This document shows positions 1 to 9,726 of a stretch of 64,000 nucleotides of DNA, piece by piece. The stretch is from Sulfuricaulis limicola (GTDB lineage: Bacteria; Pseudomonadota; Gammaproteobacteria; Acidiferrobacterales; Sulfurifustaceae). The stretch covers positions 868,001 through 932,000 of the forward strand of contig NZ_AP014879.1 in assembly GCF_002355735.1 (NCBI RefSeq), read 5' to 3'. The notes beneath the pieces were generated by a model, which saw only the letters and a list, made by a program, of their open reading frames with translations, was not told where the DNA came from and made no database searches. Numbering within the stretch: position 1 is the stretch's first letter; each line of letters begins with the position of its first letter. The position numbers were made by a program, and so were the translations under genes.

Positions 1-2264
1 AGCTTCGCCACGCGCTGCCAGACTTCTTCGGTGATGAAGGGCATGACGGGATGCAGCATACGCAGCGCGGTTTCCAGCACCTGCACCAGCGTCCGGCGTG
101 TGCCGCGCAGTTGTTCTGGCCGGCTGTGTGTGTCTGTCAGCACCACCTTGGAGAGTTCCAGATACCAGTCGCAGTATTCATGCCAGATGAAACTGTAGAT
201 GGCCTGTGAGGCAAGATCGAAACGGTATTCCCGGAACGCGGATTCCACCTCGGCGGCGACTTCCTGCTGGCGCGAAACGATCCAGCGGTCGGCGGCGGTA
301 AGTTCGATCTTGCCGCTCAGGCCGCAGTCCTGGCCCTCGGTGTTCATCAGCACGTAGCGGGCGGCGTTCCACAGCTTGTTGCAGAAGTTGCGATAGCCGT
401 CGATGCGCCCGAGGTCGAACTTGATGTCGCGCCCCTGTGTCGCCAGGCTGGCGAAGGTGAAGCGCAGAGCATCAGTGCCGTAGGCGGGAATGCCATTGGG
501 AAATTCCTTGCGCGTGGCCTGCTCGATTTTCTTCGCCATCTGCGGTTGCATCAGCCCCCGGGTGCGCTTGGCGACCAGGGTTTCGAGATCGATGCCGTCG
601 ATGAGATCGATCGGGTCGAGAATGTTGCCCTTGGACTTCGACATCTTCTGCCCGTGGGCATCGCGCACCAGACCGTGGATATAGACCTCGCGGAACGGTA
701 CCTCGCCGGTGAACTTGAGGCCCATCATGATCATGCGCGCGACCCAGAAGAAAATGATGTCGAAGCCGGTGACGAGCACGCTCGTGGGATAAAAGGTTTT
801 CAATTCTTTCGTCTGCCCCGGCCAGCCGAGCGTAGAGAACGGCCACAGCGCCGAGGAAAACCAGGTATCGAGCACGTCCTCGTCCTGCTCCAGCGGGACC
901 TCCAGGCCGTGTTTTTTCCGGGCCTGGGCATGGGCCTCGGCGGCGTTGCGCGCAACATAGATATGGCCGTCGGCGTCGTACCACGCCGGGATGCGATGCC
1001 CCCACCAGATCTGGCGCGAGATGCACCAGTCCTGGATGTTGCGCATCCATTCGTAATAGGTCTTGGTCCAGTTTTCCGGCACGAACTTGATGCGGCCGTC
1101 TTCCACGCACTGGATGGCCTCCTGCGCCAGCGGGCCGACTTTCACGTACCACTGGTCGGTGAGGAAAGGCTCGATCACGGCACCGGTGCGGTCGCCGCGC
1201 GGGACCATAAGCTTGTGATCCTGCACCCGCTCCAGCAATCCCCGGGCTTCGAGGTCGGCGACGATCTGCTTGCGCGCCTTGAAACGGTCAAGGTTGTGGT
1301 AGGGCGAGCCCGGCAGATTGACGCCGGCGTCGGAAAAGAAAATGTTGATCAGCGGCAGGTTATGGCGCTTGCCGACCTCGTAGTCATTGAAGTCATGCGC
1401 GGGAGTAATCTTGACACAGCCCGAGCCGAACTCCTTGTCCACGTACTCGTCCGCGATGACGGGAATTTTGCGGCCGGTGAGCGGCAGCTCGACCATCTTG
1501 CCGATGAATTTTTTATAGCGCTCGTCGTCCGGGTGCACCGCCACGGCGGTGTCGCCAAGCATGGTTTCCGGGCGGGTGGTGGCGACCACGAGATGTTCTT
1601 TCGTGCCCGCGATCGGATAACGGATATGCCACAGATGGCCGGCTTCTTCCTCGGAAACGACCTCGAGGTCGGAGACCGCGGTGTGCAGCACCGGATCCCA
1701 GTTGACCAGGCGTTTGCCGCGGTAGATCAGCCCTTCTTCGTGCAGCCGCACGAACACCTCGGTGACCGCGTGCGACAGGCCGTCGTCCATGGTGAAGCGC
1801 TCGCGCGACCAGTCGAGCGAGGCGCCCATGCGACGCAGCTGGCGCGTGATGGTGCCGCCGGATTCGGCCTTCCATTGCCACACGCGCTTGACGAATTCCT
1901 CGCGCCCGAGGTCGTGGCGCGTCTTGCCCTCGGCCTCGAGCTGGCGCTCGACCACCATCTGGGTGGCGATGCCGGCGTGGTCGGTACCCGCCTGCCACAG
2001 GGTGTTGTCGCCCTGCATGCGGTGGTAGCGGATGAGCGTGTCCATGAGCGTGTCCTGGAACGCATGCCCCATGTGCAGGCTGCCGGTGACATTGGGCGGC
2101 GGGATCATGATGCAGTAGGGCGCGCCCTGGCCGGAGGCGGCGAAGTAACCGGCACGTTCCCAGGCCTCGTAGATGCGCGTCTCGATCGCGTGCGGATCGT
2201 AGGACTTGCTCAGGGCGTTCTCCGGTGGCGCGCCACCGGCGGGTTTTTGCGGGTTCTGGCTCAT
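1..2264 (-). CDS. valS: Valyl-tRNA synthetase, C-terminal part cut by window edge
   Basis: Class I aminoacyl-tRNA synthetase that charges tRNA-Val in the cytoplasm. About 754 residues are visible, against a usual length of roughly 920-950, so the C-terminal coiled coil lies outside the window. The reading starts [11 protein letters not shown] at the ATG ending at 2264. The HIGH-type motif appears as [13 protein letters not shown] near residue 55 (about 2062-2100), and the KMSKS loop as KMSKSKGN near 631-651. The editing (CP1) domain lies between them and contains [13 protein letters not shown]. It is the last gene of the leftward pepA-holC-unknown-valS run, 79 bases after the preceding gene. 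The identity is secure from the two signature motifs and the Val-specific N-terminus. Confidence 0.97.
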   Translation of the reverse strand, partial: MSQNPQKPAGGAPPENALSKSYDPHAIETRIYEAWERAGYFAASGQGAPYCIMIPPPNVTGSLHMGHAFQDTLMDTLIRYHRMQGDNTLWQAGTDHAGIATQMVVERQLEAEGKTRHDLGREEFVKRVWQWKAESGGTITRQLRRMGASLDWSRERFTMDDGLSHAVTEVFVRLHEEGLIYRGKRLVNWDPVLHTAVSDLEVVSEEEAGHLWHIRYPIAGTKEHLVVATTRPETMLGDTAVAVHPDDERYKKFIGKMVELPLTGRKIPVIADEYVDKEFGSGCVKITPAHDFNDYEVGKRHNLPLINIFFSDAGVNLPGSPYHNLDRFKARKQIVADLEARGLLERVQDHKLMVPRGDRTGAVIEPFLTDQWYVKVGPLAQEAIQCVEDGRIKFVPENWTKTYYEWMRNIQDWCISRQIWWGHRIPAWYDADGHIYVARNAAEAHAQARKKHGLEVPLEQDEDVLDTWFSSALWPFSTLGWPGQTKELKTFYPTSVLVTGFDIIFFWVARMIMMGLKFTGEVPFREVYIHGLVRDAHGQKMSKSKGNILDPIDLIDGIDLETLVAKRTRGLMQPQMAKKIEQATRKEFPNGIPAYGTDALRFTFASLATQGRDIKFDLGRIDGYRNFCNKLWNAARYVLMNTEGQDCGLSGKIELTAADRWIVSRQQEVAAEVESAFREYRFDLASQAIYSFIWHEYCDWYLELSKVVLTDTHSRPEQLRGTRRTLVQVLETALRMLHPVMPFITEEVWQRVAK

Positions 2265-2343
2265 GGAAACGGTAAAAGTTGGAAAAGCGGGCGGAATTCT
2301 AGTGAGTTATCGGTATTTTTTCACTTGATTAAGTCTGGCCGGT

Positions 2344-4140
2344 TCATTTTCCCCCGCTTTTTTCGAGCTCCTGGCGTATCAGCTGTTGCAGCCGCAGGAT
2401 GGTTTTGGTGTCGAGTCCAGCCCCGCCGGTTTTGCGCATCTCGACATTGAGTTTGGCTACCGCGCGCACCACGAGGTCGCGGGCGCGGTCTGGTGCCGGC
2501 AACGGCGGTGCCGGGGGCGTGGTGGGCGTCGGCACGCTCCCGGCGGGTGGCGCCACGACTTCGTTCAGTACCGGAATGTCATCGAGATTGAACGATTCCG
2601 GTGCGCCCTTCGGAGCGGATTCCACCGCTGCCGGGGGCGGTTCCGCCGCGGGCCTCGTTTCGGCCCTGATCTCTGTGGCCGATGCCTTTTCCGGGGTTTT
2701 CGGGGTTTCCGGTTCCGGTACCGGGCTCAGGTCGGGTTCCACGACGATAACCGGCAATTCGGTTTCCGGGGCCGGTGTTTCAGCGGTGACCAAGGGAGGG
2801 GTCGGCTCCGGCGGTGAAGGCTCGAGGCCGAGAGTATCGAAGTCCACCTCGGACCTGTCTTGAGGATCGTCGAGCAACGGTCCACTGACGATTTCAAGCG
2901 TGATTTTTTTCTCCACCGGCGCGGCCGGCGGTTCCGACGCCGGGGGAGCTCCCGTCGTTGGCGCCGGGGTCGCGACGCCCGGGGGCATCGTTTCCGGGGC
3001 GCCGGAAATTTCCACGTCCAGGGTAATAAGTTCCTCCGATGCCGGTGACGGATTTTCCGCAGGTGGCCCTGCCGTGCTGAAGTAATTGCCCGTGTCGAAA
3101 TTTTCCTCGACCTCAATCGTCGGCAGCGCCTGTTCTGTATTGCGCTTGTCGATCTCCGTTTCCGGTGTGCCCGCCGCCGGTGCCATGGACGTTTCCGGTT
3201 CCGGCGCAGGTTCAGTTACCGGCGCGGTTTTGGCATCGGGCGGAGGCATGCGCAGCTCGATCGGCGGCAGTTCTTCGAGAAACATCTCCTGCTGCGTACC
3301 TGGCACGATGTTGTCATTCGTGACGGGCGGGGCTTCGGGAGCCGACGGCGGTGGCGTGATCCCGGGTTCGACGGCCAGTTCAGGTGAAATCTCTCCGGGA
3401 AGGTCCGGCGTTTCCGGCAAAGCCGGCGGGGGCGGAGCGACCTCCGCCAAATCCTCGAGCGTCAACTCCTCGTCGAGCGGGGCGAATCCCTGCGGCAGGG
3501 TTTCTTCAATAATCTCTTCGGGCGCGTCGGCCTGTGGCGGCGTGGCCTCCGCCAGTTCCTCGAGCGTCAACTCCTCGTCGAGCGGGGTGAACCCCTGCGG
3601 CAGGGTTTCTTCGATAATCTCGACAGGCGCGAACGACTCGGCCAGCGTCGGCGTGACGGGAACGGATCCCGGCGCGGTGGATTCGGCGCCGAGATCAGGA
3701 ACATCATCGAGCCGGCCCAGCTCTTCCGGGACGTACTCCTCGATTTTTTCCTCGGTGGCCAGATACTCTTCGTGCGCCGATGCCGGCGCGGTTTCCGCCG
3801 GCGCCGCCGGCGGTGTGTCGCCGACATTAAGTTCATTGCCGATGAGGTCCTTCAGCGAACGCATCACGGCATCGAGGTTGACCGGTCCCGAGCCGGGCGC
3901 GACCGGCGCAAAATCTTCCCGCAGGCCTGGTGTATTGTCGCGGCGGGGTTGGGCGTTGGCAGTTGCCGGCGATGCGCCCCCGTGCTGGCGCGATTCCGTC
4001 GGCGCTGATCCCGGTTTGGCGGCGCCGGAAGCGCCCTCGGCCAGATCGTTGCGGATCAGGTCCTGCAGCGATTTCAGCACTTCTTCGAGCGTGTGTTTCT
4101 CGGAAGGCTTGTGCTTGTATTTGGGATCGGATGTCTCCAT
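2344..4140 (-). CDS. Unknown acidic, Pro/Ala-rich protein with repeated amphipathic helix motifs
   Basis: 598 residues, no signal peptide or membrane segment, function not recognised. Most of the chain is low-complexity Pro/Glu/Ala sequence expected to be disordered. Two short helices near the N-terminus resemble each other: LEEVLKSLQDLIRNDL (about residues 18-33) and LDAVMRSLKDLIGNEL (about 89-104). A third, weaker copy, TILRLQQLIRQELEK, ends the protein. Two near-identical acidic repeats containing EIIEETLPQGF and PLDEELTLE lie at about 174-199 and 209-234. The layout (short N-terminal helix, Pro-rich acidic linker, C-terminal helix) is reminiscent of PopZ/DUF2497-type pole-organising scaffolds, but that is analogy only. 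It starts 3 bases after the holC stop, so it is co-transcribed with holC and pepA. Confidence 0.85.
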   Translation of the reverse strand: METSDPKYKHKPSEKHTLEEVLKSLQDLIRNDLAEGASGAAKPGSAPTESRQHGGASPATANAQPRRDNTPGLREDFAPVAPGSGPVNLDAVMRSLKDLIGNELNVGDTPPAAPAETAPASAHEEYLATEEKIEEYVPEELGRLDDVPDLGAESTAPGSVPVTPTLAESFAPVEIIEETLPQGFTPLDEELTLEELAEATPPQADAPEEIIEETLPQGFAPLDEELTLEDLAEVAPPPPALPETPDLPGEISPELAVEPGITPPPSAPEAPPVTNDNIVPGTQQEMFLEELPPIELRMPPPDAKTAPVTEPAPEPETSMAPAAGTPETEIDKRNTEQALPTIEVEENFDTGNYFSTAGPPAENPSPASEELITLDVEISGAPETMPPGVATPAPTTGAPPASEPPAAPVEKKITLEIVSGPLLDDPQDRSEVDFDTLGLEPSPPEPTPPLVTAETPAPETELPVIVVEPDLSPVPEPETPKTPEKASATEIRAETRPAAEPPPAAVESAPKGAPESFNLDDIPVLNEVVAPPAGSVPTPTTPPAPPLPAPDRARDLVVRAVAKLNVEMRKTGGAGLDTKTILRLQQLIRQELEKSGGK

Positions 4141-4143
4141 GGC

Positions 4144-4593
4144 TCAGGCCTCGACAAAATCGCCGGCGGAGATGTTGTGCGTTTGCAGCGCGTAGCCGCG
4201 GTCGCGGTAGAAGCGAAAGCGCTCGCGTGCCAGCGCCTTGTGCTCGTCGGCGCCGCCGACCACCTCGGCGACGCGCTGGAAGCGGCTGAAGCACTCCGGC
4301 ACCTTCGACGCGAGCTGGATCAGCACATCTTCACAAGCCGCCGGCGGTTCATCATAGCCGATCAGCACCGGCATGTCGGCATCCGCGGTTTCCGTGCCCA
4401 ATCCGTGGGGAATAAAACTGCCGGCGCTGAAAATCCACAGCAGCCGGTCGAGCCGCTGCGCGTGGGCGAAATCGGGGGCCAGGATATAAATGCGGTGGCC
4501 GAGGCGAAAGGCCTTGTGGGTCAGTTTGCAGACAGCGGCGTCCAGGCTGCCGTCGTTGGCGTCATCGATCAGGTAGAAATCGACGCGCGTCAT
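4144..4593 (-). CDS. holC: DNA polymerase III chi subunit
   Basis: 149 residues starting [11 protein letters not shown]. Chi is the clamp-loader accessory subunit that contacts psi and SSB. Family-typical blocks are visible: [12 protein letters not shown]-like ([19 protein letters not shown]), [17 protein letters not shown] and [15 protein letters not shown]. The ATG at 4593 overlaps the pepA stop as ATGA, and a longer in-frame extension upstream is rejected because it would run far into pepA. The pepA-holC-valS neighbourhood is the usual gammaproteobacterial one, which supports both the start and the identity. Confidence 0.93.
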   Translation of the reverse strand: MTRVDFYLIDDANDGSLDAAVCKLTHKAFRLGHRIYILAPDFAHAQRLDRLLWIFSAGSFIPHGLGTETADADMPVLIGYDEPPAACEDVLIQLASKVPECFSRFQRVAEVVGGADEHKALARERFRFYRDRGYALQTHNISAGDFVEA

Positions 4594-6101
4594 GCCGCAG
4601 TTTCCGCGTCGCCCTTGTGCGCGCGGTTGAGCAGGAATTGCACCAGCAGCGGCACCGGACGGCCGGTCGCGCCCTTTTCCTTGCCGGTTTTCCAGGCGGT
4701 GCCGGCAATGTCGAGATGCGCCCATTTGAAATTCTTCGCATAGCGCGAAAGAAAACAGGCGCCGGTGATGGTGCCGGCCTCGCGCCCGCCGATGTTGGCC
4801 ATGTCGGCGAAGTTGCTGTCGAGCTGCTTCTGGTATTCGTCCCACAGCGGCAGTTGCCACGCGCGGTCGTGGGTGTATTTGCCGGCATTGAGAATCTCGC
4901 GCGCCAGCTGGTCATTGTTGGCGAGCAGTCCGCTCGCGTGGGCGCCGAGCGCGATCACGCAGGCGCCGGTGAGCGTGGCGATGTCGATCACGGCGGCCGG
5001 GTTGTAACGTTCGACGTAGGTGAGGGCGTCCGAGAGGATCAGCCGGCCCTCGGCGTCGGTGTTGAGCACTTCCACCGTCTGGCCGGACATGCTGGTGACG
5101 ATGTCGCCGGGCTTGTTGGCATCGCCGTCGGGCAGATTTTCCGAGCTTGGCACGATGCCGACGACGTTGAGCGGGAGTTTCAATTCGGCCGCGGCCTTGA
5201 TGGCCCCGAGCACGGAGGCGCCGCCGCACATGTCGTATTTCATTTCGTCCATGTTGGCTGCCGGCTTGATCGAGATACCGCCGGCGTCGAAGGTCAGGCC
5301 CTTGCCGACCAGTGCCACGGGCGCCTCACCGTCCTTGCCGCCCTGGTACTCGAGCACGATCAGTTTGGGCGGCTGACGGCTGCCGCGCGATACCGACAAC
5401 AGCGCGCCCATGCCAAGCTTCTGCATGTCATCCTTTTCCAGGATCGTGGTTTTCAGGTTGTATTGCTTGCCGATCTCGCTTGCCTGTTCCGCCAGATAGG
5501 TCGGCGTGCAGATGTTGCCGGGAAGATTGCCGAGATCGCGCGCGAGCCGCACGCCTTCCGCGATGGCCTGGCCCTCGCGGATCGCCTGCTCGCCGGGGCC
5601 GAGATCGCTGCGTTTGGGCACGGCCAGCACCACGCGCTTGAGCGCGCGGCGCTGGTTGTTGGGTTTGCTCTTGAGCCGGTCGAAGCGGTACAACGCGGCT
5701 TCCGTCACCTCTACCGCCTGGCGCACCTTCCAGGCGATGTCGCGGCCCTTGACGTCGATCTCGGTGAGGTAGGAGGTGATTTCGGTGGCGCCGGTATCCT
5801 TGAGGGCGGAAACTGTCCTGGCGATGGCGTCGCGATAGCGACTTTCGTTTAATTCCTTTTCCTTGCCGCATCCCACGAGCAGCACACGCTCGCTGGGAAG
5901 ATTCGGGATGTTGTGCAACAGCAGGGTCTGGCCGGCCTTGCCCTCCAGGTCGCCGCGCCGCAGTATCGCGCCGATGGCGCCACCCGAGACCTCGTCGATC
6001 TGGTGCGCCACGGCGGACAGCTTGCGCGACTCGAACACGCCCACCACGATGCAGCCGGTACGTTGTTTTTCGGGTGTGCCGCTTTTGACGATGAATTCCA
6101 T
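4590..6101 (-). CDS. pepA: Cytosol (leucyl) aminopeptidase, M17 family
   Basis: 503 residues, the normal length for PepA, a hexameric two-metal aminopeptidase that can also bind DNA in XerCD recombination. The M17 signature [14 protein letters not shown] is present near residue 350. The upstream metal/catalytic blocks [15 protein letters not shown] and [13 protein letters not shown] are intact. The N-terminal macrodomain-like region begins [10 protein letters not shown]. It is the first gene of the leftward operon and overlaps holC by four bases. The 215-base gap to lptF on the other strand should hold divergent promoters. Confidence 0.97.
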   Translation of the reverse strand: MEFIVKSGTPEKQRTGCIVVGVFESRKLSAVAHQIDEVSGGAIGAILRRGDLEGKAGQTLLLHNIPNLPSERVLLVGCGKEKELNESRYRDAIARTVSALKDTGATEITSYLTEIDVKGRDIAWKVRQAVEVTEAALYRFDRLKSKPNNQRRALKRVVLAVPKRSDLGPGEQAIREGQAIAEGVRLARDLGNLPGNICTPTYLAEQASEIGKQYNLKTTILEKDDMQKLGMGALLSVSRGSRQPPKLIVLEYQGGKDGEAPVALVGKGLTFDAGGISIKPAANMDEMKYDMCGGASVLGAIKAAAELKLPLNVVGIVPSSENLPDGDANKPGDIVTSMSGQTVEVLNTDAEGRLILSDALTYVERYNPAAVIDIATLTGACVIALGAHASGLLANNDQLAREILNAGKYTHDRAWQLPLWDEYQKQLDSNFADMANIGGREAGTITGACFLSRYAKNFKWAHLDIAGTAWKTGKEKGATGRPVPLLVQFLLNRAHKGDAETAA

Positions 6102-6272
6102 GCCGGTTCCCTGTATTTATTTCACGCCCCGACGGCGCTGGATATGGTATATTTTTGTCGATTTCGGGTCACGGTTCCGTTTTGCAATCAAGCTATTAGG
6201 AATGACTGCGCGTGTGAAAACGGTGTTTTGGATGGTTTCCCTTCCGGCGCGCCCATTGGGAGGCATTTTCCA

Positions 6273-6320
6273 ATGTTTGCTTGGCCCTTGTCAAAATCCG
6301 GTCCGGCGTTCCCGCCTTGA
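6273..6320 (+). promoter_or_regulatory. Candidate 15-codon leader ORF coupled to lptF
   Basis: An ATG at 6273 has a good Shine-Dalgarno GGGAGG at 6258-6263 with 9 bases between. It opens a 15-codon frame, MFAWPLSKSGPAFPP, whose TGA (6318-6320) overlaps the probable TTG start of lptF as TTGA. lptF itself has no ribosome binding site, so translation could be coupled through this leader. The frame may also be chance. Confidence 0.35.
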
Positions 6321-7414
6321 TCATTAATCGCGCGTTTTACCGCGAAGTGGCGGTCACTACCCTGGGTATCGCGGTGGTGCTGCTGGTCGTCATGACCATG
6401 ATGAACCTGACCCTGCTGTTGGGGCGGGCGGTGCGCGGCGGAGCGACCGAAAGCGTGCTTTATGTCCTGCTGGGTTACCAGATGCTCGGCAAGATCGATG
6501 TGCTGCTGCCGCTGGCGTTTTACCTGGGCATCCTGATGACGCTGTCGCGCTGGTATCGCGACAGCGAGATGACCGTGCTGGCCGCCTGCGGGATAGGGCT
6601 GACGCACTTCCTGCGGCCGGCGTTGCTGATCGGACTGGCCCTGGGCGTGGTGGTCATGGCGATGTCTTTTTACACCACGCCACTGGCGGTACGGCAGATC
6701 GAAAAGGTAAAGGCCCAGAGCACGCATCGCACCGAGCCCCAGCAGGTGGCGCCCGGGGTATTCACGGAGTCGGCGGGTACGGGACAGATTCTGTACGCCG
6801 AGAAAGTCCACCGGAACGGCGACCTGGAAGGAATATTCATCAGCAGCCAGCAAGCCGGCAATCAGGGCGTGCTGGTGGCCAAGACCGGTCGCCCTTTCAC
6901 CGACAAGAAAACCGGTGACAAGTTTGTCGCCTTGCACGAAGGCGCGCTCTATGAAGGCGAGCCCGGTGCCGCCAACTACCGCATACTGGAATTCGGCGTC
7001 TATAACCTGCGCATTGAGCCCAGACTGATCGACGAACCGCTGGTGCCGCTGGCGGGCCAGACGAATTTCGCGCTGCTCGGCCAGCTTGGCAACCCCGAGG
7101 CCGCTGCCGAGCTGCATTGGCGCCTCGGCAAGACCATTGTCCTGTTCGTGCTGGCCTTGTATGCGCTGGTGTTCGCCTATACCGACGCGCGCCGCGGACG
7201 CATGTCCAACTTCTTTGTCGCCATCGTGGTCTATTTCGTCTATTCCAACCTGCTCGGCATCGGCGAAACCATGTTGCAGAACGGGCGCGTGCCAGCCGCG
7301 GCGGGATTGTGGTGGGTGCACGGCGGCATGGGTCTGGTTGCCATCTACCTGCTGCGCCAACGCCTGCGCAACCGGCCGTTGTTCGTCCTGCCGGCCGGAC
7401 TGGTGCGCGCATGA
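6317..7414 (+). CDS. lptF: LPS export ABC transporter permease LptF
   Basis: Inner-membrane permease of the LptB2FG exporter that extracts LPS for transport to the outer membrane. With the TTG start at 6317 it is 365 residues, beginning MIINRAFYREVAV, which matches the usual LptF N-terminus. An upstream TTG at 6281 would add 12 residues but has no better ribosome site. N-terminal membrane segments surround residues 10-115, a periplasmic beta-jellyroll lies in the middle (GVFTESAGTGQILYAEKV), and three C-terminal membrane segments include FAYTDARRGRMSNFFVAIVV. The stop overlaps the lptG start as ATGA. Confidence 0.93.
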   Translation: MIINRAFYREVAVTTLGIAVVLLVVMTMMNLTLLLGRAVRGGATESVLYVLLGYQMLGKIDVLLPLAFYLGILMTLSRWYRDSEMTVLAACGIGLTHFLRPALLIGLALGVVVMAMSFYTTPLAVRQIEKVKAQSTHRTEPQQVAPGVFTESAGTGQILYAEKVHRNGDLEGIFISSQQAGNQGVLVAKTGRPFTDKKTGDKFVALHEGALYEGEPGAANYRILEFGVYNLRIEPRLIDEPLVPLAGQTNFALLGQLGNPEAAAELHWRLGKTIVLFVLALYALVFAYTDARRGRMSNFFVAIVVYFVYSNLLGIGETMLQNGRVPAAAGLWWVHGGMGLVAIYLLRQRLRNRPLFVLPAGLVRA

Positions 7415-8490
7415 CGCTATCGCTGCTCGACCGGCTGATCGCGCGCCACGTGCTCTACAGCACCCTGCTGGTGCTCAACGTGCTGGTGGCGCTGGCGGTG
7501 TTTTTTGTCCTGATCGATGCACTCAAGGATTACGGTCAGGCCAATTTCGGCCTGTTCGAGGTGATCCGGTACGTCATCCTGAGACAGCCGCAGCAGGTCT
7601 ATGAGTTGTCGCCGATCGGCGCCCTGATTGGAACGATCATGGGATTGTCCACCCTGGCGCTCAATTCGGAACTGACGGCCATGCGTGCCGCCGGGGTGTC
7701 GGTGGCGCGCATCGTGACGGCGACCATGAAGGTCGGACTGCTGTTCGCGCTGGTGATCCTGCTGGTGGGCGAATACGTCGTCCCGGCCTCGGAAAACATG
7801 GCGCAGACCGGCCGCGCCCGGGCGCTGGAGACGTCGCTGCAGAAAAAGAGCACCGGCATCTGGCTGCGCAGCGGCTCGACTTTCGTGAACATCGGTGAAG
7901 TGCTCCCGGACTTCAGCCTGTTGCGGATAAACATCTACGATTTCGGTCAAAACAACCGACTGCGTTTCCAGACCACCGCGCAGCGGGCGCGCTACGACGG
8001 CAGCCAATGGCGGCTGGAGGATGTGCGCGGAAGCCTGATCGTCGGCAATGAAGCGGTGCAGACCCGCCGCCTGCCCGAGGAAGGCTGGCAGTCGGCGCTC
8101 ACGCCCGAGGTAGTGTCGGTGTTTGCGATCCAGCCCGACAGCCTTTCCCTCCAGCAGCTCCACTATTACATCGGACATTTGCAGCAGAACAATCAGGACA
8201 CGCGTAACTTCCGCATCGCCTTCTGGCAGAAGGTCTTCATGCCGCTGGCCACCCTGATCATGGTGCTGCTGGCCACGCCCTTTGTTTTCCGCCAGGCCCG
8301 CAGCGGCGGTTTGAGCCATCGGGCGTTCATCGGCATCATGCTGGGGCTGCTGTTCAGCATCTTTCACAAGAGCCTCGGCTATTTCGGCGCGCTTTACGCG
8401 CTGCCACCCGTGGCCGCCGCGCTGATTCCCATCGTCGTATTTTTCGCCGTCGCCCTGTTTCTGTTGCGCCGGGCCTCGCGCGGAATATGA
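7411..8490 (+). CDS. lptG: LPS export ABC transporter permease LptG
   Basis: 359 residues from the ATG at 7411, which overlaps the lptF stop by four bases; a longer in-frame extension into lptF is rejected. The second permease of LptB2FG. N-terminal membrane segments include LIARHVLYSTLLVLNVLVAL, followed by the YELSPIGALIGTIMGLSTLA region and a periplasmic jellyroll (GIWLRSGSTFVNIGEV). Three C-terminal segments include FWQKVFMPLATLIMVLLATPF. The pair forms a two-gene operon whose ATPase LptB is not in this window. Confidence 0.95.
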   Translation: MTLSLLDRLIARHVLYSTLLVLNVLVALAVFFVLIDALKDYGQANFGLFEVIRYVILRQPQQVYELSPIGALIGTIMGLSTLALNSELTAMRAAGVSVARIVTATMKVGLLFALVILLVGEYVVPASENMAQTGRARALETSLQKKSTGIWLRSGSTFVNIGEVLPDFSLLRINIYDFGQNNRLRFQTTAQRARYDGSQWRLEDVRGSLIVGNEAVQTRRLPEEGWQSALTPEVVSVFAIQPDSLSLQQLHYYIGHLQQNNQDTRNFRIAFWQKVFMPLATLIMVLLATPFVFRQARSGGLSHRAFIGIMLGLLFSIFHKSLGYFGALYALPPVAAALIPIVVFFAVALFLLRRASRGI

Positions 8491-8539
8491 TGGTGATCGC
8501 GTCCGTCATGTCTTATCGGACACATTCTGCAAAACTGCC

Positions 8540-9559
8540 ATGAAGACATTGACCGCCGTATTGCTGGTATTTGCCGTGACGGCCGCTTCGCACTTTCCCG
8601 CCGCGTGGGCCGATATGCCCCGCGGCCGCCTCACGGGCGGCCAGGTTTATGAATTGCCCGGCTGGTTCAAGAAGAGCTTTCTGGTGCTGAACGAGGATGT
8701 TCAGGAAGCCAGGGAGCAGGGACGGCATGTGATGCTGTTCCTGCATCTGGACGAGTGTCCGTACTGCGCGCGCCTGCTGGACGAGAATTTCCGGCAGGGC
8801 GAGACGAAGGAATTCGCGGAAAGGCATTTCGACGTCATCGGCATCAACATCCGCGGCGGCAACGCCGTGGAATGGTTCGACGGCAAGAGTTATTCGGAAA
8901 CGGAGCTGGCGCGCCACCTCAAGGTCGTCGCCACCCCGACCCTGGTGTTTCTCGACGCGAAGGGAAACGTCGTGCTGCAGCTCAACGGCTATCGCAAGCC
9001 GCCCGTGCTGCGCCAGGCGCTCGAATATGTGCACGGCAAGCATTACCAGTCGCAATCGCTGGCAGGTTACGTCGAGCAGCAAAACAACAGCGCGGTTTAC
9101 CGTTTCCGGCCGGACCCGCGATTTTCCGATATGACCGATTTCAAGGGTTACGCGAAGCCGCTGGCCGTGATCTTCGAGGACAAGGATTGCGCCGATTGCG
9201 CTGAATTCCATGCCAAGGTGCTCAACCACGCCGCCGTGCAGCCGGAGCTGGCGAAATTCAAAATCGTCCGGCTCGATGCCTACTCGACTTCAGCCATTGT
9301 CGACATCGACGGCCGCCAGACCACGCCCAAGGAGTGGGCACTGCGCCTCAACATCGTCTACCGCCCGGGTGTGGTGTTCTTCAACGAAGGCAGGGAACGC
9401 ATGCGCATGGACGGCATGCAGTATCACTATCATTTCAGGGAACTGCTGCGCTACGTCAGCGGCAGGCATTACCGCGAGCATGCCACTTTCTCCTCTTACA
9501 ACGCCGCGCGCCGGGAGGAACTGCTGCAACAGGGAGTGGTGATCGATTATTCGCAGTAA
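8540..9559 (+). CDS. Exported protein with two tandem thioredoxin-like domains
   Basis: 339 residues with a signal peptide ending near residue 24 (FPAAWA/D), so probably periplasmic. The first thioredoxin-like domain has a CPYC motif at residues 73-76 and the cis-Pro block ATPTLVFLDA near 131. The second has CADC at 217-220 and a cis-Pro block YRPGVVFFNEG near 275. The CXXC plus cis-Pro pairs point to thiol-disulfide chemistry, as in SoxW/DsbD-type thioredoxins, but substrate and partner are unknown. It stands alone after lptG. Its last 18 codons (9502-9556) are copied again downstream at 9638-9692. Confidence 0.85.
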   Translation: MKTLTAVLLVFAVTAASHFPAAWADMPRGRLTGGQVYELPGWFKKSFLVLNEDVQEAREQGRHVMLFLHLDECPYCARLLDENFRQGETKEFAERHFDVIGINIRGGNAVEWFDGKSYSETELARHLKVVATPTLVFLDAKGNVVLQLNGYRKPPVLRQALEYVHGKHYQSQSLAGYVEQQNNSAVYRFRPDPRFSDMTDFKGYAKPLAVIFEDKDCADCAEFHAKVLNHAAVQPELAKFKIVRLDAYSTSAIVDIDGRQTTPKEWALRLNIVYRPGVVFFNEGRERMRMDGMQYHYHFRELLRYVSGRHYREHATFSSYNAARREELLQQGVVIDYSQ

Positions 9560-9692
9560 ATTGCTGTTACATCAGGTTGTCCCTTACCCAACTGTCCGTG
9601 GAAACGGGGCTGGCTCAGCCTGGCCCCTTTTATTCCCCGCCGCGCGCCGGGAAGAACTGCTGCAACAGGGGGCGGTGATCGATTATTCGCAG
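9502..9692 (+). repeat. 55-bp direct repeat of the thioredoxin-gene 3' end
   Basis: Bases 9502-9556, which encode the last residues before the stop of the thioredoxin-like gene, recur at 9638-9692 with 3 mismatches, an offset of 136. The 80-odd bases between the copies hold the stop codon and a terminator hairpin. The second copy carries no start and is non-coding debris, probably from slippage or recombination. Confidence 0.85.
9606..9633 (+). terminator. Rho-independent terminator after the thioredoxin-like gene
   Basis: GGGGC pairs with GCCCC around an inner GGC-TCA-GCC hairpin, followed by TTTTATT. It lies about 45 bases past the stop at 9559, between the two copies of the direct repeat. 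Confidence 0.65.
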
Positions 9693-9726
9693 ATAAGTCG
9701 GGGTCGACTCACTCCAACGCCATTAT

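Noticed and set aside
546-2450. 634-codon open frame on the plus strand opposite valS
   Set aside because: It is a GC-rich shadow of valyl-tRNA synthetase; the translation has no family features and the opposite strand carries the HIGH and KMSKS motifs.
3086-4195. 369-codon Ser/Gly-rich plus-strand frame
   Set aside because: Antisense shadow of the 598 aa Pro/Glu-rich gene; its low-complexity composition mirrors that gene's codons, and it spans the junction with holC.
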